Shown in pieces: positions 28,333 through 36,270 of a stretch of DNA of 64,000 nt. The stretch is from Mycobacterium triplex. GTDB taxonomy: Bacteria; Actinomycetota; Actinomycetes; Mycobacteriales; Mycobacteriaceae. The stretch spans positions 1,937,191-2,001,190 of the forward strand of contig NZ_HG964446.1 in assembly GCF_000689255.1 (NCBI RefSeq), read 5' to 3'. Position numbers and translations under genes: made by a program. Each line of letters begins with the position of its first letter. Position 1 is the first letter of the stretch. The notes below the pieces were generated by a model. The model ran no database searches, was not told the origin of the DNA, and was given only the letters and a program-made list of their open reading frames with translations.

Positions 28333-29802
28333 ATGACTCAGCCGCAGACGCTCAATGTGGAATATGCCGAATTGATTGCCCGGGCCAACGAAATCGAGGA
28401 ACTGCTGCCTCCTATTCCGGCCACCAACCCGCAGCCTCCGTGCGCTCTGTCGAGGGCTTCTGACGCCGTCACGCAACTCGGCATTTCTGCGGACTCAATC
28501 CGGCTCTACCTGAAGGGCTGCGAGCGGGAATGGAAAGCACTCGCTAAGTCCCTACGGAAAGCGGCAAAAGCTTACGAAGAGGTCGACGAGGGAGCCGCGG
28601 ACGCCATAACCAACGAGACGCCGAATGCGTTGGACGGCAATGGCCAAATATCGGCGCTCGACGACTCGGACATGCCTTGGGACCCTCCGGCGCCGTTGCC
28701 TGCGCCGCCGATCGGCGACGATCCTTACTACGAGGTCAGGCAGGCGACGATGGCGATCGAAGCCGGCGACCAGGGCGCGGCCTGCAAGGCTTTCGCCCAG
28801 GAATGGCACACCTTCCAGTTTGCGCTGCAGCAGATCGCCAGCCGGTTTCGCCCGTTTACCGCATGGGAGGGGGAGGCGAGGATGGCCGTCGAGCAAAACT
28901 TCGAACTACACCGGCAGTGGATCGCGTCGATGGTGCAACTGTGCTGCACGCTTCGTGACCAGGCCAACGACATCGTCGAGGCTCAAGTAAGAATCCGGCC
29001 TGCAAGTGGGACGGCGACGCAAGATTTCAACGGAAATTACCTCATCCCTGAAGAGCACCCGGGGCCCGGTGACATCTTGTTTGTCGAAAACACCTACAAG
29101 GCTGGTGTGGAAGACCACATGGAGGCGCTTATTCAGACGTCGATTGAGTGGTATGCCATTCTGCAGAAGAAGTCGGAGACGGCGCTGAAGTTTTATCGCG
29201 ACAAAACCGTATTGGCGCCGCTGAATCCGCCGATGTTCCCGACCGCGACCGCGGCCGCAGAAGCAGTCGACGGTGGCTCCGGTGGCTCGGATGGCATCGA
29301 TTTCGGGGACCTGCCCGACGGCCTGCCTTCGGGCGACGGCCTTTCCGGACTGCCGGCGATGCCCGCGATGCCGGGTGCCGGGATGCCGACGATGCCGAAC
29401 GCATCCCTGCCCAGCGGTGCCGTGGTGCCGCCGCTGCCCGCGGCCGGTAAGGGCCTGCCGAAAGGGGCGCCGGTCAAGCCGGCGTCACTCGGCGGCGGCA
29501 TCGGCGGCATCGGTGGAGGAGCTCTTCCGAAGACGCCTCTGCAACCCTGGGCGAACACCGGAGCCAGCGCCGGGCCTGCCGCCGCACCAGCGGGGGCGGG
29601 TAGTGGGATCCCGGTCCCGGCCGCGTACGCCAAGCTGAATGGGGCAGGCGGCGGTATGGGCGGCGGCATGCCGATGGGTGGTGCCGGCGGTCAGGGCCAA
29701 GGTGCCGGCAAGGGCAAGCGTGTGCAAACCGAAGATGAAGCGCTCTACACCGAAGAGCGGGCGTGGACCGAAGGTGTCATCGGCCGACGCCGCGCCTCGT
29801 GA
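28333..29802 (+). CDS. EspB-like ESX-1 secretion-associated protein (orphan)
   Basis: This 489-residue protein parallels M. tuberculosis EspB along its whole length: MTQPQTLNVEYAELIARANE at the start, the YxxxD secretion motif YEEVDEGAA, the WxG motif FTAWEGEARMAVE, LEPVNPP-like VLAPLNPPMFP, a Gly/Pro/Met-rich low-complexity region (about residues 310-450), and the C-terminal block EDEALYTEERAWTEGVIG. EspB has a PE/PPE-like helical fold and is exported by ESX-1. Here no ESX-1 gene lies nearby. GGGGAG precedes the ATG. It is divergent from the response regulator. Confidence 0.88.
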   Translation: MTQPQTLNVEYAELIARANEIEELLPPIPATNPQPPCALSRASDAVTQLGISADSIRLYLKGCEREWKALAKSLRKAAKAYEEVDEGAADAITNETPNALDGNGQISALDDSDMPWDPPAPLPAPPIGDDPYYEVRQATMAIEAGDQGAACKAFAQEWHTFQFALQQIASRFRPFTAWEGEARMAVEQNFELHRQWIASMVQLCCTLRDQANDIVEAQVRIRPASGTATQDFNGNYLIPEEHPGPGDILFVENTYKAGVEDHMEALIQTSIEWYAILQKKSETALKFYRDKTVLAPLNPPMFPTATAAAEAVDGGSGGSDGIDFGDLPDGLPSGDGLSGLPAMPAMPGAGMPTMPNASLPSGAVVPPLPAAGKGLPKGAPVKPASLGGGIGGIGGGALPKTPLQPWANTGASAGPAAAPAGAGSGIPVPAAYAKLNGAGGGMGGGMPMGGAGGQGQGAGKGKRVQTEDEALYTEERAWTEGVIGRRRAS

Positions 29803-29830
29803 CCCGGAGCACGACGCTAACCTCACCGAT

Positions 29831-30688
29831 ATGGATCCCTTTCCGCTTGGTCGCTATTCGGTTGCCCGTGTCGGCTTCGGGGCCATGCAACTGCCCGGGC
29901 CCGGCGTGATGGGGCCGCCGCGCGATCGTGACGAGGCGCTGGCGGTGCTGCGCAGGGCCGTCGAACGCGGCGTCAACCACATCGACACCGCCCAGTTCTA
30001 CGGCCCTGACGTGGCCAACGAGCTCATCCGCGAGGCGCTGCACCCCTACCCGGAGAACCTGGCCTTGGTGAGCAAGGTCGGCGGGCGTCGCGACGAGGCC
30101 GGCGCGTGGCTGCCGGTCAGCGAGCCGGCCGACCTGCGCCGCGACATCGAGACGAATTTGCGGACGCTCGGTGTCGATCGGCTGGCCGCGGTCAATCTGC
30201 GGCTCTTCGAAAGCGATGGCCCCGACCAGCTGTTCGACGACCAGATCTCGGTCATGATCGATGCCCGGGATCAGGGATTGATCGGCGGGATCGGGCTGAG
30301 CAACATCAACCGTGAGCATCTGCTGCATGCCGTAGAGCGCACCGAAATCGCTTGTGTGCAAAACGCTTTCAATCTTGTTCAGCGGGACTCGATCGCCGTG
30401 CTGGAGGAGTGCACCAGGCGCGGAATCGCCTTCGTTCCGTTCTTTCCGTTGGGGGCTTCGTTCGTGCAGCCCAACCCGGTGCTCGGTCACGAGCTGGTAC
30501 GTGCGGCCGCCGAGAAACTCGGGCACACGCCCGCTCAGGTCGCGCTGGCCTGGACGTTGAGCGTGGCGCCGAATGTGCTGCTGATTCCGGGCACCTCGTC
30601 GGTGCGCCATCTCGAGGAGAACCTGGACGTCGCTTCCATCGATCTCGATGACGAGACTCGGGAGCAGCTGAACGCCGTCGCTGCCTGA
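29831..30688 (+). CDS. aldo/keto reductase
   Basis: This 285-residue protein has the AKR fold: GRYSVARVGFGAMQLPGPG, HIDTAQFYGPD with catalytic Asp and Tyr, LVSKVGG with the catalytic Lys, and the C-terminal NADPH site LIPGTSSVRHLEENL. The catalytic histidine expected at the end of strand 4 is an arginine (AVNLRLFESD), which is unusual and may alter activity. The ATG at 29831 was chosen because upstream sequence overlaps espB-like. It is coupled to the acetyltransferase by TGATG. Confidence 0.85.
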   Translation: MDPFPLGRYSVARVGFGAMQLPGPGVMGPPRDRDEALAVLRRAVERGVNHIDTAQFYGPDVANELIREALHPYPENLALVSKVGGRRDEAGAWLPVSEPADLRRDIETNLRTLGVDRLAAVNLRLFESDGPDQLFDDQISVMIDARDQGLIGGIGLSNINREHLLHAVERTEIACVQNAFNLVQRDSIAVLEECTRRGIAFVPFFPLGASFVQPNPVLGHELVRAAAEKLGHTPAQVALAWTLSVAPNVLLIPGTSSVRHLEENLDVASIDLDDETREQLNAVAA

Positions 30689-31224
30689 TGCCGCCGGTCG
30701 TCAGACGCGCGACCGCAGCTGATGCCGCAGCATGCGTCGAGATCTACCGCCCGTACGTGCTCGACACCGCGATCACGTTTGAGAACGACGTGCCGACGGT
30801 GCCGCAGATGGCAGAACGCATCGACAAGGCGCTTGCGACACACGAATGGCTGGTGCTCGAAGTGGACGGAAGAGTCGTCGGCTATGCCTATGCGCAACAG
30901 TTCAATCCGCGTGCCGCCTACCTGTGGTCGGTCGAGATGACTGTCTACCTCGCCAAGGACGGGCGCGGCGCCGGCGGCGGCCGGATGCTCTACACCGAAC
31001 TGCTACGCCGGTTGGCCGAACGTGGATACCGGCGGGCATTCGCCGGTATTGCGCAGCCGAACGCCGCAAGCAATGCGCTGCACGCGGCGTTCGGCTTTCG
31101 GCCGGCGGGTCACTACGAGCGCGTCGGGTGGAAACTCGGCGCATGGCACGACGTCCAGTGGTGGCAGCTCGATTTGCTCGGGCCCGACGACGGGGGCGAC
31201 CCGCCGCGTCCGATCACCGGTTAA
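30688..31224 (+). CDS. GNAT acetyltransferase, phosphinothricin-acetyltransferase-like
   Basis: This 178-residue protein has the PAT/MddA pattern: RRATAADAAACVEIYRPYVL, TAITFENDVPTVPQM, the acetyl-CoA loop KDGRGAGGGRMLYTELLRR and NAASNALHAAFGFRPAGHYE. Such enzymes N-acetylate phosphinothricin, methionine sulfone or related amino-acid analogues. Its ATG overlaps the AKR stop by one base, so the two are cotranscribed. Confidence 0.88.
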   Translation: MPPVVRRATAADAAACVEIYRPYVLDTAITFENDVPTVPQMAERIDKALATHEWLVLEVDGRVVGYAYAQQFNPRAAYLWSVEMTVYLAKDGRGAGGGRMLYTELLRRLAERGYRRAFAGIAQPNAASNALHAAFGFRPAGHYERVGWKLGAWHDVQWWQLDLLGPDDGGDPPRPITG

Positions 31225-31229
31225 CCCTC

Positions 31230-31290
31230 GCCGAACGTACACTCTGGCGGGGAAGAGGAGAGAAAAATACGCCATGGTTGCACGTTCGGC
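31230..31290. terminator. inverted repeat between convergent genes (weak terminator candidate)
   Basis: GCCGAACGT (31230-31238) and ACGTTCGGC (31282-31290) are perfect nine-base inverted repeats 43 bases apart, in the 81-base gap where the acetyltransferase and fadE23 converge. There is no T-run after either arm and the loop is long, so it may instead be a protein-binding site or nothing. Confidence 0.25.
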
Positions 31291-31305
31291 GTTAAGCCAT
31301 GATCG

Positions 31306-32514
31306 CTACTTGAGTTCGGCGGACGACAGGCCCAGCAGGCGGCGGGCGACAACCAGCTGTTGAATCTGCTGGGTGCCTTCGAAGATGTCCATGATCTTCG
31401 AATCGCGTGCCCACTTCTCCAAGAGTGTTTGCTCCGAATAGCCTGTAGTGCCGGCTAATTCGACGGCCTTGAGGGTGATGTCGGTGCCCACCCGGCCGGC
31501 CTTGGCCTTGGCCATCGACGCTTCCTTGGAGTTGGGGATCTTGTTGTCGGCCTGCCAGGCCGCGCGCAGGGTCAGCTGGTAGCTGGACTCCCAGTCGGCC
31601 TCCATGCGCAGGAACTCCGCCGCGGCGGCGCTTTGGGCGTGCGCGGGCCTGTCGTAGGAGATCTCCACTCCGGCCTCGGTCAGGATCTTGCGCAGCTCCT
31701 CCAACGCTGCCCGGGCGATACCGATGGCCATGCCCGCGACGACCGGCCGGGTGTTGTCGAAGGTCTCCATGACGCCGGAAAACCCTTTGCCCGATTCGAT
31801 TTCGGGATTGCCCAGCAGGTTGTCCTTGGGAATCCGCACGTTGTCGAACCGGATCACCGCGGTGTCGGAGCCCTTGATGCCCAACTTCTTCTCGAGCCGC
31901 TCGACGCTGACGCCGGGATGTTCACGCGGCACGATGAACGACTTGATCGCCGGGCGGCCCAGCGACTTGTCCAACGTCGCCCACACCACGATGTGCGTGG
32001 CCCGCGAACCCGCTGTGACGAAGATCTTTTCGCCGTTGATCACATATTCGTCGCCGTCCAGCCTGGCGGTCGTGGACACCGCGGCCGAGTCGGATCCGAA
32101 GCTCGGTTCGGTGATCGCCATCGCGGCCCAGACCCGGCCGAGCCGGTTCAGCTGCTCGTCGGTGGCCACACCGCTGATCGCCGCGTTGCCCAGGCCCTGA
32201 TAGGGCATCGACAGCATCATCGCCGCGTCGCCCCAACTGGCCTCCAGCGTCTGCAGCACGGCAGCCATGTTGGAGCCGTTGCGGTTTTCTTCCTTGCTCT
32301 CGCTGCTGCGGAACGCCTCGGCGCCGGCGAGTCCCATGGCGTTGGATTCAGCGGCTCCGGAGAACAGGTTGGACAAGGTGTCCAGCTCCACCGGATAGGC
32401 GTGCTCGTGGACGTCGTACTTGCGGGCGATCGGGCGCATCATTTCCGCGGCGCCCTGGTGCGCCTTGTCGATCACCGCCTGCATCTTGCGGGGCAGTTCC
32501 AGATTGATTGCCAT
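31306..32514 (-). CDS. fadE23: acyl-CoA dehydrogenase FadE23
   Basis: This 402-residue acyl-CoA dehydrogenase has the flavin motif MAITEPSFGSDSAAVSTTA, the barrel segment FIVPREHPGVSVERLEKKLG and the C-terminal IMDIFEGTQQIQQLVVARRL, whose Glu is the catalytic base. The ATG at 32514 (MAINLELPRKM) was chosen because upstream residues are non-conserved. It lies 40 bases downstream of fadE24, as in M. tuberculosis Rv3140-Rv3139, and the two subunits may form a mixed tetramer in fatty-acid degradation (inference). Confidence 0.92.
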   Translation of the reverse strand: MAINLELPRKMQAVIDKAHQGAAEMMRPIARKYDVHEHAYPVELDTLSNLFSGAAESNAMGLAGAEAFRSSESKEENRNGSNMAAVLQTLEASWGDAAMMLSMPYQGLGNAAISGVATDEQLNRLGRVWAAMAITEPSFGSDSAAVSTTARLDGDEYVINGEKIFVTAGSRATHIVVWATLDKSLGRPAIKSFIVPREHPGVSVERLEKKLGIKGSDTAVIRFDNVRIPKDNLLGNPEIESGKGFSGVMETFDNTRPVVAGMAIGIARAALEELRKILTEAGVEISYDRPAHAQSAAAAEFLRMEADWESSYQLTLRAAWQADNKIPNSKEASMAKAKAGRVGTDITLKAVELAGTTGYSEQTLLEKWARDSKIMDIFEGTQQIQQLVVARRLLGLSSAELK

Positions 32515-32554
32515 GATTGGTCTTTCGCTTGTGAAGTGCGGAGCTAGATGACTT

Positions 32555-33952
32555 CTAAATAACCAAGACACCCTCGGCGACGCCGATGGCCCGCAGGTCG
32601 CGGTACCAGCGTTCGACCGGGTGTTCCTTGGTGTAGCCGTGGCCGCCGAGCAGTTGGACGCCGTCCAGGCCGATCTGCATGCCCTTGTCGGCGCCGAGGC
32701 GCTTGGCCAGGGCCGCTTCGCGGATGAACGGAAGCCCTTGCTCGGCACGGGCGGCGCCGCGCCAGGTGATCAGCCGCAGCCCGTCCAACTCGATGGCGAT
32801 GTTGGCGCACATGAACGCAACGGCCTGCCGGCGGGCGACGGGCTCGCCGAATGCTTCGCGTTCCTTCACGTACGGGACGACGTAGTCGAGGACCGCGTGC
32901 GAGGTGCCGACGGCCAGCGCCGCCCAGCCCAGCCGGGACAGCGCGATCGCCTCGGAGTAGTCCTCGTCGGTGGCCTCGTCTTCGCCCAGCCGGCCGTTCA
33001 GTGGCACCGAGACCCCGGAGAGCTCAAGCTGGCCCAGGGCAGCGGCACGAATACCCATGCTCGGATCCGATTTGACGGTAAGGCCTTTGGCGCCCGATTC
33101 GACGATGAACAGCGCCGGCTTGCCGTTCAGTTGCGCGCCGACGACGAACAACTCGGCGTCGGCCGCGGCCGGCACCAACGACTTCACGCCGTCCAGCCGG
33201 TATCCGCTCGGCGTGCGGACCGCGGTGGTCTTCAGCCGGGTGGGGTCGAACAGGGGTTGCGGTTCGGCGATGGCCACACAGGCCTGCGGGACATTCTCGC
33301 CGGCGAACTCGGGCAGATAGGTGGCCTGCTGGTCCGCGCTGCCCCAGTGGGTCAGCGCCGACGCCACACCGCCAGGCGCCAGGAGGGGCAACGCCAACCC
33401 CATGTCTCCGTAGGCGAGTGCCTCGGCCACCAGCACGTTAGTCACGCTCGAGCGGTGTGCGGCGATGCCCTCGAAGTCCTCGGGAATGTTGATCGCGGTG
33501 ATGCCGAGTTCGGCGGCCTTGGCGATCAGGTCGGGCGGGTAGCTCGCCGCCTCGTCGGCGTCGGGCGCCGCGGGCCGCAGCACCTCTTCGGCGAATTCCT
33601 CGAGGGTCTCGACGATCATCTTCTGCTCGTCGTCGGGCCTCAGGTCGTAGTAGTCCTTGCCGCTGGACTTCAGCCGGGTGGGTCCGCTGCGGATGCTCTG
33701 GACCCGCTTGAACTGCCGGGAAGCCGCACCCGCGGTGGAGAAGATCGCCTTGGTGCCGTAGCGCAGGCCCCGGTTCATCGGATCGCGCAGACGGTATTTG
33801 TCCAGGAATTCCTGGCCGACCAGCGGAGTCAGCAGCGCCAGGGTGATGTCGATCCCGGTGCGGCGGTGCGGTTGCATCCCGACGCCGGTGTTGCGGCCAC
33901 GCCGTTTTCCGCGCGGCCGTGAAGTGTTTGAGCCGGAGACAGTGTCCGTCAT
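32555..33952 (-). CDS. fadE24: acyl-CoA dehydrogenase FadE24
   Basis: This 465-residue acyl-CoA dehydrogenase has an extra N-terminal region of about 75 residues before the dehydrogenase fold, as in M. tuberculosis FadE24 (Rv3139). The C-terminus QLLGGHGYTKEHPVERWYRD and AIGVAEGVLVI differs from FadE23 and contains the alternative base position. The ATG at 33952 lies 41 bases from a 22-base perfect palindrome, so the fadE24-fadE23 operon is likely repressor-controlled. A role in fatty-acyl-CoA oxidation is inferred from the family. Confidence 0.9.
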   Translation of the reverse strand: MTDTVSGSNTSRPRGKRRGRNTGVGMQPHRRTGIDITLALLTPLVGQEFLDKYRLRDPMNRGLRYGTKAIFSTAGAASRQFKRVQSIRSGPTRLKSSGKDYYDLRPDDEQKMIVETLEEFAEEVLRPAAPDADEAASYPPDLIAKAAELGITAINIPEDFEGIAAHRSSVTNVLVAEALAYGDMGLALPLLAPGGVASALTHWGSADQQATYLPEFAGENVPQACVAIAEPQPLFDPTRLKTTAVRTPSGYRLDGVKSLVPAAADAELFVVGAQLNGKPALFIVESGAKGLTVKSDPSMGIRAAALGQLELSGVSVPLNGRLGEDEATDEDYSEAIALSRLGWAALAVGTSHAVLDYVVPYVKEREAFGEPVARRQAVAFMCANIAIELDGLRLITWRGAARAEQGLPFIREAALAKRLGADKGMQIGLDGVQLLGGHGYTKEHPVERWYRDLRAIGVAEGVLVI

Positions 33953-33992
33953 TTCAGCAGCCTCTGTAGTTGGGGCGATGCAGTCAGGAGCC

Positions 33993-34014
33993 TATCTTAC
34001 TCCGGAGTAAGATA
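33993..34014. promoter_or_regulatory. 22-bp perfect palindrome upstream of fadE24, probable operator
   Basis: The core TTACTCCGGAGTAA is extended on both sides by four bases to a perfect 22-base palindrome (outer sequences TATC and GATA). Its right arm contains TAAGAT on the minus strand, a good -10 hexamer for fadE24. This is the size and symmetry of a TetR-type operator that would occlude the promoter. The regulator is not encoded adjacent to it. Confidence 0.7.
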
Positions 34015-34029
34015 AAGAGCGCTTGTTAG

Positions 34030-34812
34030 CTAATTCACACCAAGGCTGCGCAGTACGCGCTCGTGTAGCAGGCCGTTTGTCGCCACGACGTCGCCGCGAT
34101 GCGGGCCCGCGGTGCCGTCCAGGCCGGTGAACGTTCCGCCCGCCTCCCGCACCAGGATGTCGAGCGCCGCCAGATCCCACACCGAAACTTCCGGTTCGGC
34201 CGCGATATCGACGGCACCCTCGGCGAGTAGGCAATACGAGAAGAAGTCGCCATAGGCGCGCACCCGCCATACCGCGTCGGTCAGCTCGATGAAGCGGTCC
34301 CGCAGGCCGCGCTGCGCCCACCCCGAGAGGCTGGAAAACGACAGGCTCGCCGAATCCAGTTGCGCCACTGAGGAAACCGACAGCCGGCGCGCCGGACCGC
34401 CGTCAACCGAGACGAAGGCGCCCTGACCGCGCGACGCCCACCACCGCCGGTGCAGCGCCGGCGCACTCACGACGCCGACCACCGGGACGCCGTCGTGCAG
34501 CAACGCGATCAGGCTGGCCCACACCGGAACCCCGCGCACGAAGTTCTTGGTGCCGTCGATCGGGTCGATGATCCATTGCCGGCCGGTGAAGGTGGTGGTC
34601 CCGCCGAATTCCTCCCCGACGACGCTGTCGCCGCGCCGCTCGCGCCCCAGCACCTCACGCACCTCTGCTTCGACCGCCCGGTCGGCGTCGGTCACCGGGG
34701 TCAGGTCGGGCTTGGTGTCGATGCGCAGGTCCAGCGCGCCGAACCGCTCGCGAGTCAGCATGTCCGCGCGGTCGGCAAGTGTCAGCGCCAGTGCGAGATC
34801 GTCCTGACTCAT
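34030..34812 (-). CDS. hisN: histidinol-phosphatase, inositol-monophosphatase family
   Basis: This 260-residue protein has the inositol-monophosphatase fold with metal ligands in [21 protein letters not shown] and SVWDLAALD. In M. tuberculosis the orthologous Rv3137 was reported to be the histidinol-phosphatase of histidine biosynthesis. The gene precedes fadE24 on the same strand; the palindrome at 33993-34014 lies between them, so they may not share a transcript. Confidence 0.85.
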   Translation of the reverse strand: MSQDDLALALTLADRADMLTRERFGALDLRIDTKPDLTPVTDADRAVEAEVREVLGRERRGDSVVGEEFGGTTTFTGRQWIIDPIDGTKNFVRGVPVWASLIALLHDGVPVVGVVSAPALHRRWWASRGQGAFVSVDGGPARRLSVSSVAQLDSASLSFSSLSGWAQRGLRDRFIELTDAVWRVRAYGDFFSYCLLAEGAVDIAAEPEVSVWDLAALDILVREAGGTFTGLDGTAGPHRGDVVATNGLLHERVLRSLGVN

Positions 34813-34846
34813 GCCAGCAGTCCTACCATGGCGGGTGCCGCGCCTG

Positions 34847-35644
34847 TCATCCCCGGTGATTGAAGTTGTCGACGACGCCCTTCAACGCATCGGGGTTACG
34901 CAGAAACGGCGTGATGATGTCGACCGGCAGGGGAAACACCACCGTCGAGTTCTGGTCGGCGCCCAGCTCCAACAGCGTTTGCAGATACCGCAATTGCAAT
35001 GAGGCCGGGCTCTTCGACAGGGTCTCGGCCGCTTCGCGCAGCTCCGCGGAGGCCTGCAGCTCGCCGCGAGCGTTGATGACCTTCGCGCGGCGCTCACGCT
35101 CGGCTTCGGCCTCGCGGGCCATCGCCCGCTGCATCGACTCGGGTATCTCGACGTCCTTGATCTCCACCACCCGAACCTCGACACCCCAGGGTTCGGTCAT
35201 CTTCTCGATGATGGTGCGCAGATCACTGTTGAGGTCTTCGCGGTGTGCCAGCAGCGTGTCGAGATCGGCGCGGCCCAGCAGCGAGCGCAGCGTCGTCTGG
35301 GCGATCTGCGAGGTGGCGACCGCGTAGTTCTCCACCGCCAGAATCGCCCTCAGCGGATCCACCACCTGGAACATGACGACGGCGTTCACCCGGGCCGGGA
35401 CGTTGTCGCGGGTGATCACCTCCTGCGGCGGAATGGTCAACGTCACCAGTCGTTGGTCGACCCGAATCATCTTGTCCGCCAGCGGGATCAGCAGCCGAAG
35501 GCCGGGGTGGTAAAGCGGGCGAACGTGGCCCATCCGGAACACCACCCCACGCTCGTATTCGCGCAGCACCGTCAGGGACCACCACGCGACGACGATCAGC
35601 ACCACGGTCAGCGCGACGAGAACCGCAATTGCTACTCCAGTCAC
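34847..35644 (-). CDS. slipin/stomatin-like SPFH membrane protein
   Basis: This 265-residue protein has one N-terminal membrane helix ([20 protein letters not shown]), then the SPFH/band-7 domain: [39 protein letters not shown] and [20 protein letters not shown], with a helical tail. Such proteins oligomerise in membranes and organise other membrane proteins or proteases. The GTG start at 35644 overlaps the upstream gene's stop by four bases; together with norB it forms a three-gene operon. No NfeD-type protease is adjacent. Confidence 0.88.
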   Translation of the reverse strand: MTGVAIAVLVALTVVLIVVAWWSLTVLREYERGVVFRMGHVRPLYHPGLRLLIPLADKMIRVDQRLVTLTIPPQEVITRDNVPARVNAVVMFQVVDPLRAILAVENYAVATSQIAQTTLRSLLGRADLDTLLAHREDLNSDLRTIIEKMTEPWGVEVRVVEIKDVEIPESMQRAMAREAEAERERRAKVINARGELQASAELREAAETLSKSPASLQLRYLQTLLELGADQNSTVVFPLPVDIITPFLRNPDALKGVVDNFNHRG

Positions 35645-36267
35645 TTTGCCTTCTCCTTGTTGACTTCCCAGCTGCCCCAGCGGGTGGAATACCGGTCGAT
35701 CGCGGCGGCCACCTGGTCCTCGATCGCGGTGCGGTGCGGCAGGTGCTCGGGTGCGTTGGACGGCGTGTTCCACAGGTGACGGGCAAGGGGCAGACCCAGC
35801 GCCACCACCACCAGCATCGCTCCCGTCAGGACCAGCAGGTCGCTCGGGGAATGGTTGGTGACCGAGGTTGCCAGCGGCAGGATCACTCCCAAGGCGGCTA
35901 CGCAGCAAGCGATCCCGCGATGAAACCGCCCGGCGTCCGAATGCGGCCAGGGATCGACGTCGCGACTGATCTCGCGGCCGTGCTCCGACGTCGTGCAACG
36001 GGCCTTGACCGGGCAGCTGTTACACACGACGGGCAGTGCGCGATACCGCATCACCCGGTGTTTCGGATCGAACGAGCTCGGCCACAGCCAATGATCCTGT
36101 GGGCACACCCAGGCGTCATGGTCGGGCCGATACACGAATTGGCCTGTGCGCCATCGCGCCGCACGTGCCGACGCGTGGCGGGCCATGGTGTCGAAACCCC
36201 ATCCGATGGCCACCAATGCCAGCGAATACCCGGCGATCAGCCACACCGACGTGGCCGGCGGTGGCAT
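35641..36267 (-). CDS. membrane protein with a transposase-like cysteine domain
   Basis: This 208-residue protein begins with a membrane helix (VWLIAGYSLALVAIGWGF). A cytoplasmic domain follows with YRPDHDAWVCPQDHWLWP and VVCNSCPVKARCTTSEHGRE, and then two more membrane helices (about residues 115-160). The Cys pattern (CP, then CxxCP-x4-C) closely resembles the C-terminal metal-binding segment of IS1182-type DDE transposases, but no catalytic DDE is present. It lies three bases after norB and overlaps the slipin gene. A function as redox or metal-dependent partner of the NO reductase is only a guess. Confidence 0.75.
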   Translation of the reverse strand: MPPPATSVWLIAGYSLALVAIGWGFDTMARHASARAARWRTGQFVYRPDHDAWVCPQDHWLWPSSFDPKHRVMRYRALPVVCNSCPVKARCTTSEHGREISRDVDPWPHSDAGRFHRGIACCVAALGVILPLATSVTNHSPSDLLVLTGAMLVVVALGLPLARHLWNTPSNAPEHLPHRTAIEDQVAAAIDRYSTRWGSWEVNKEKAK

Positions 36268-36270
36268 CGG

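Noticed and set aside
31230..31290. Strong bidirectional terminator between the acetyltransferase and fadE23
   Set aside because: The nine-base arms are perfect but the 43-base loop and missing T-run make this weak; kept only as a low-confidence feature.
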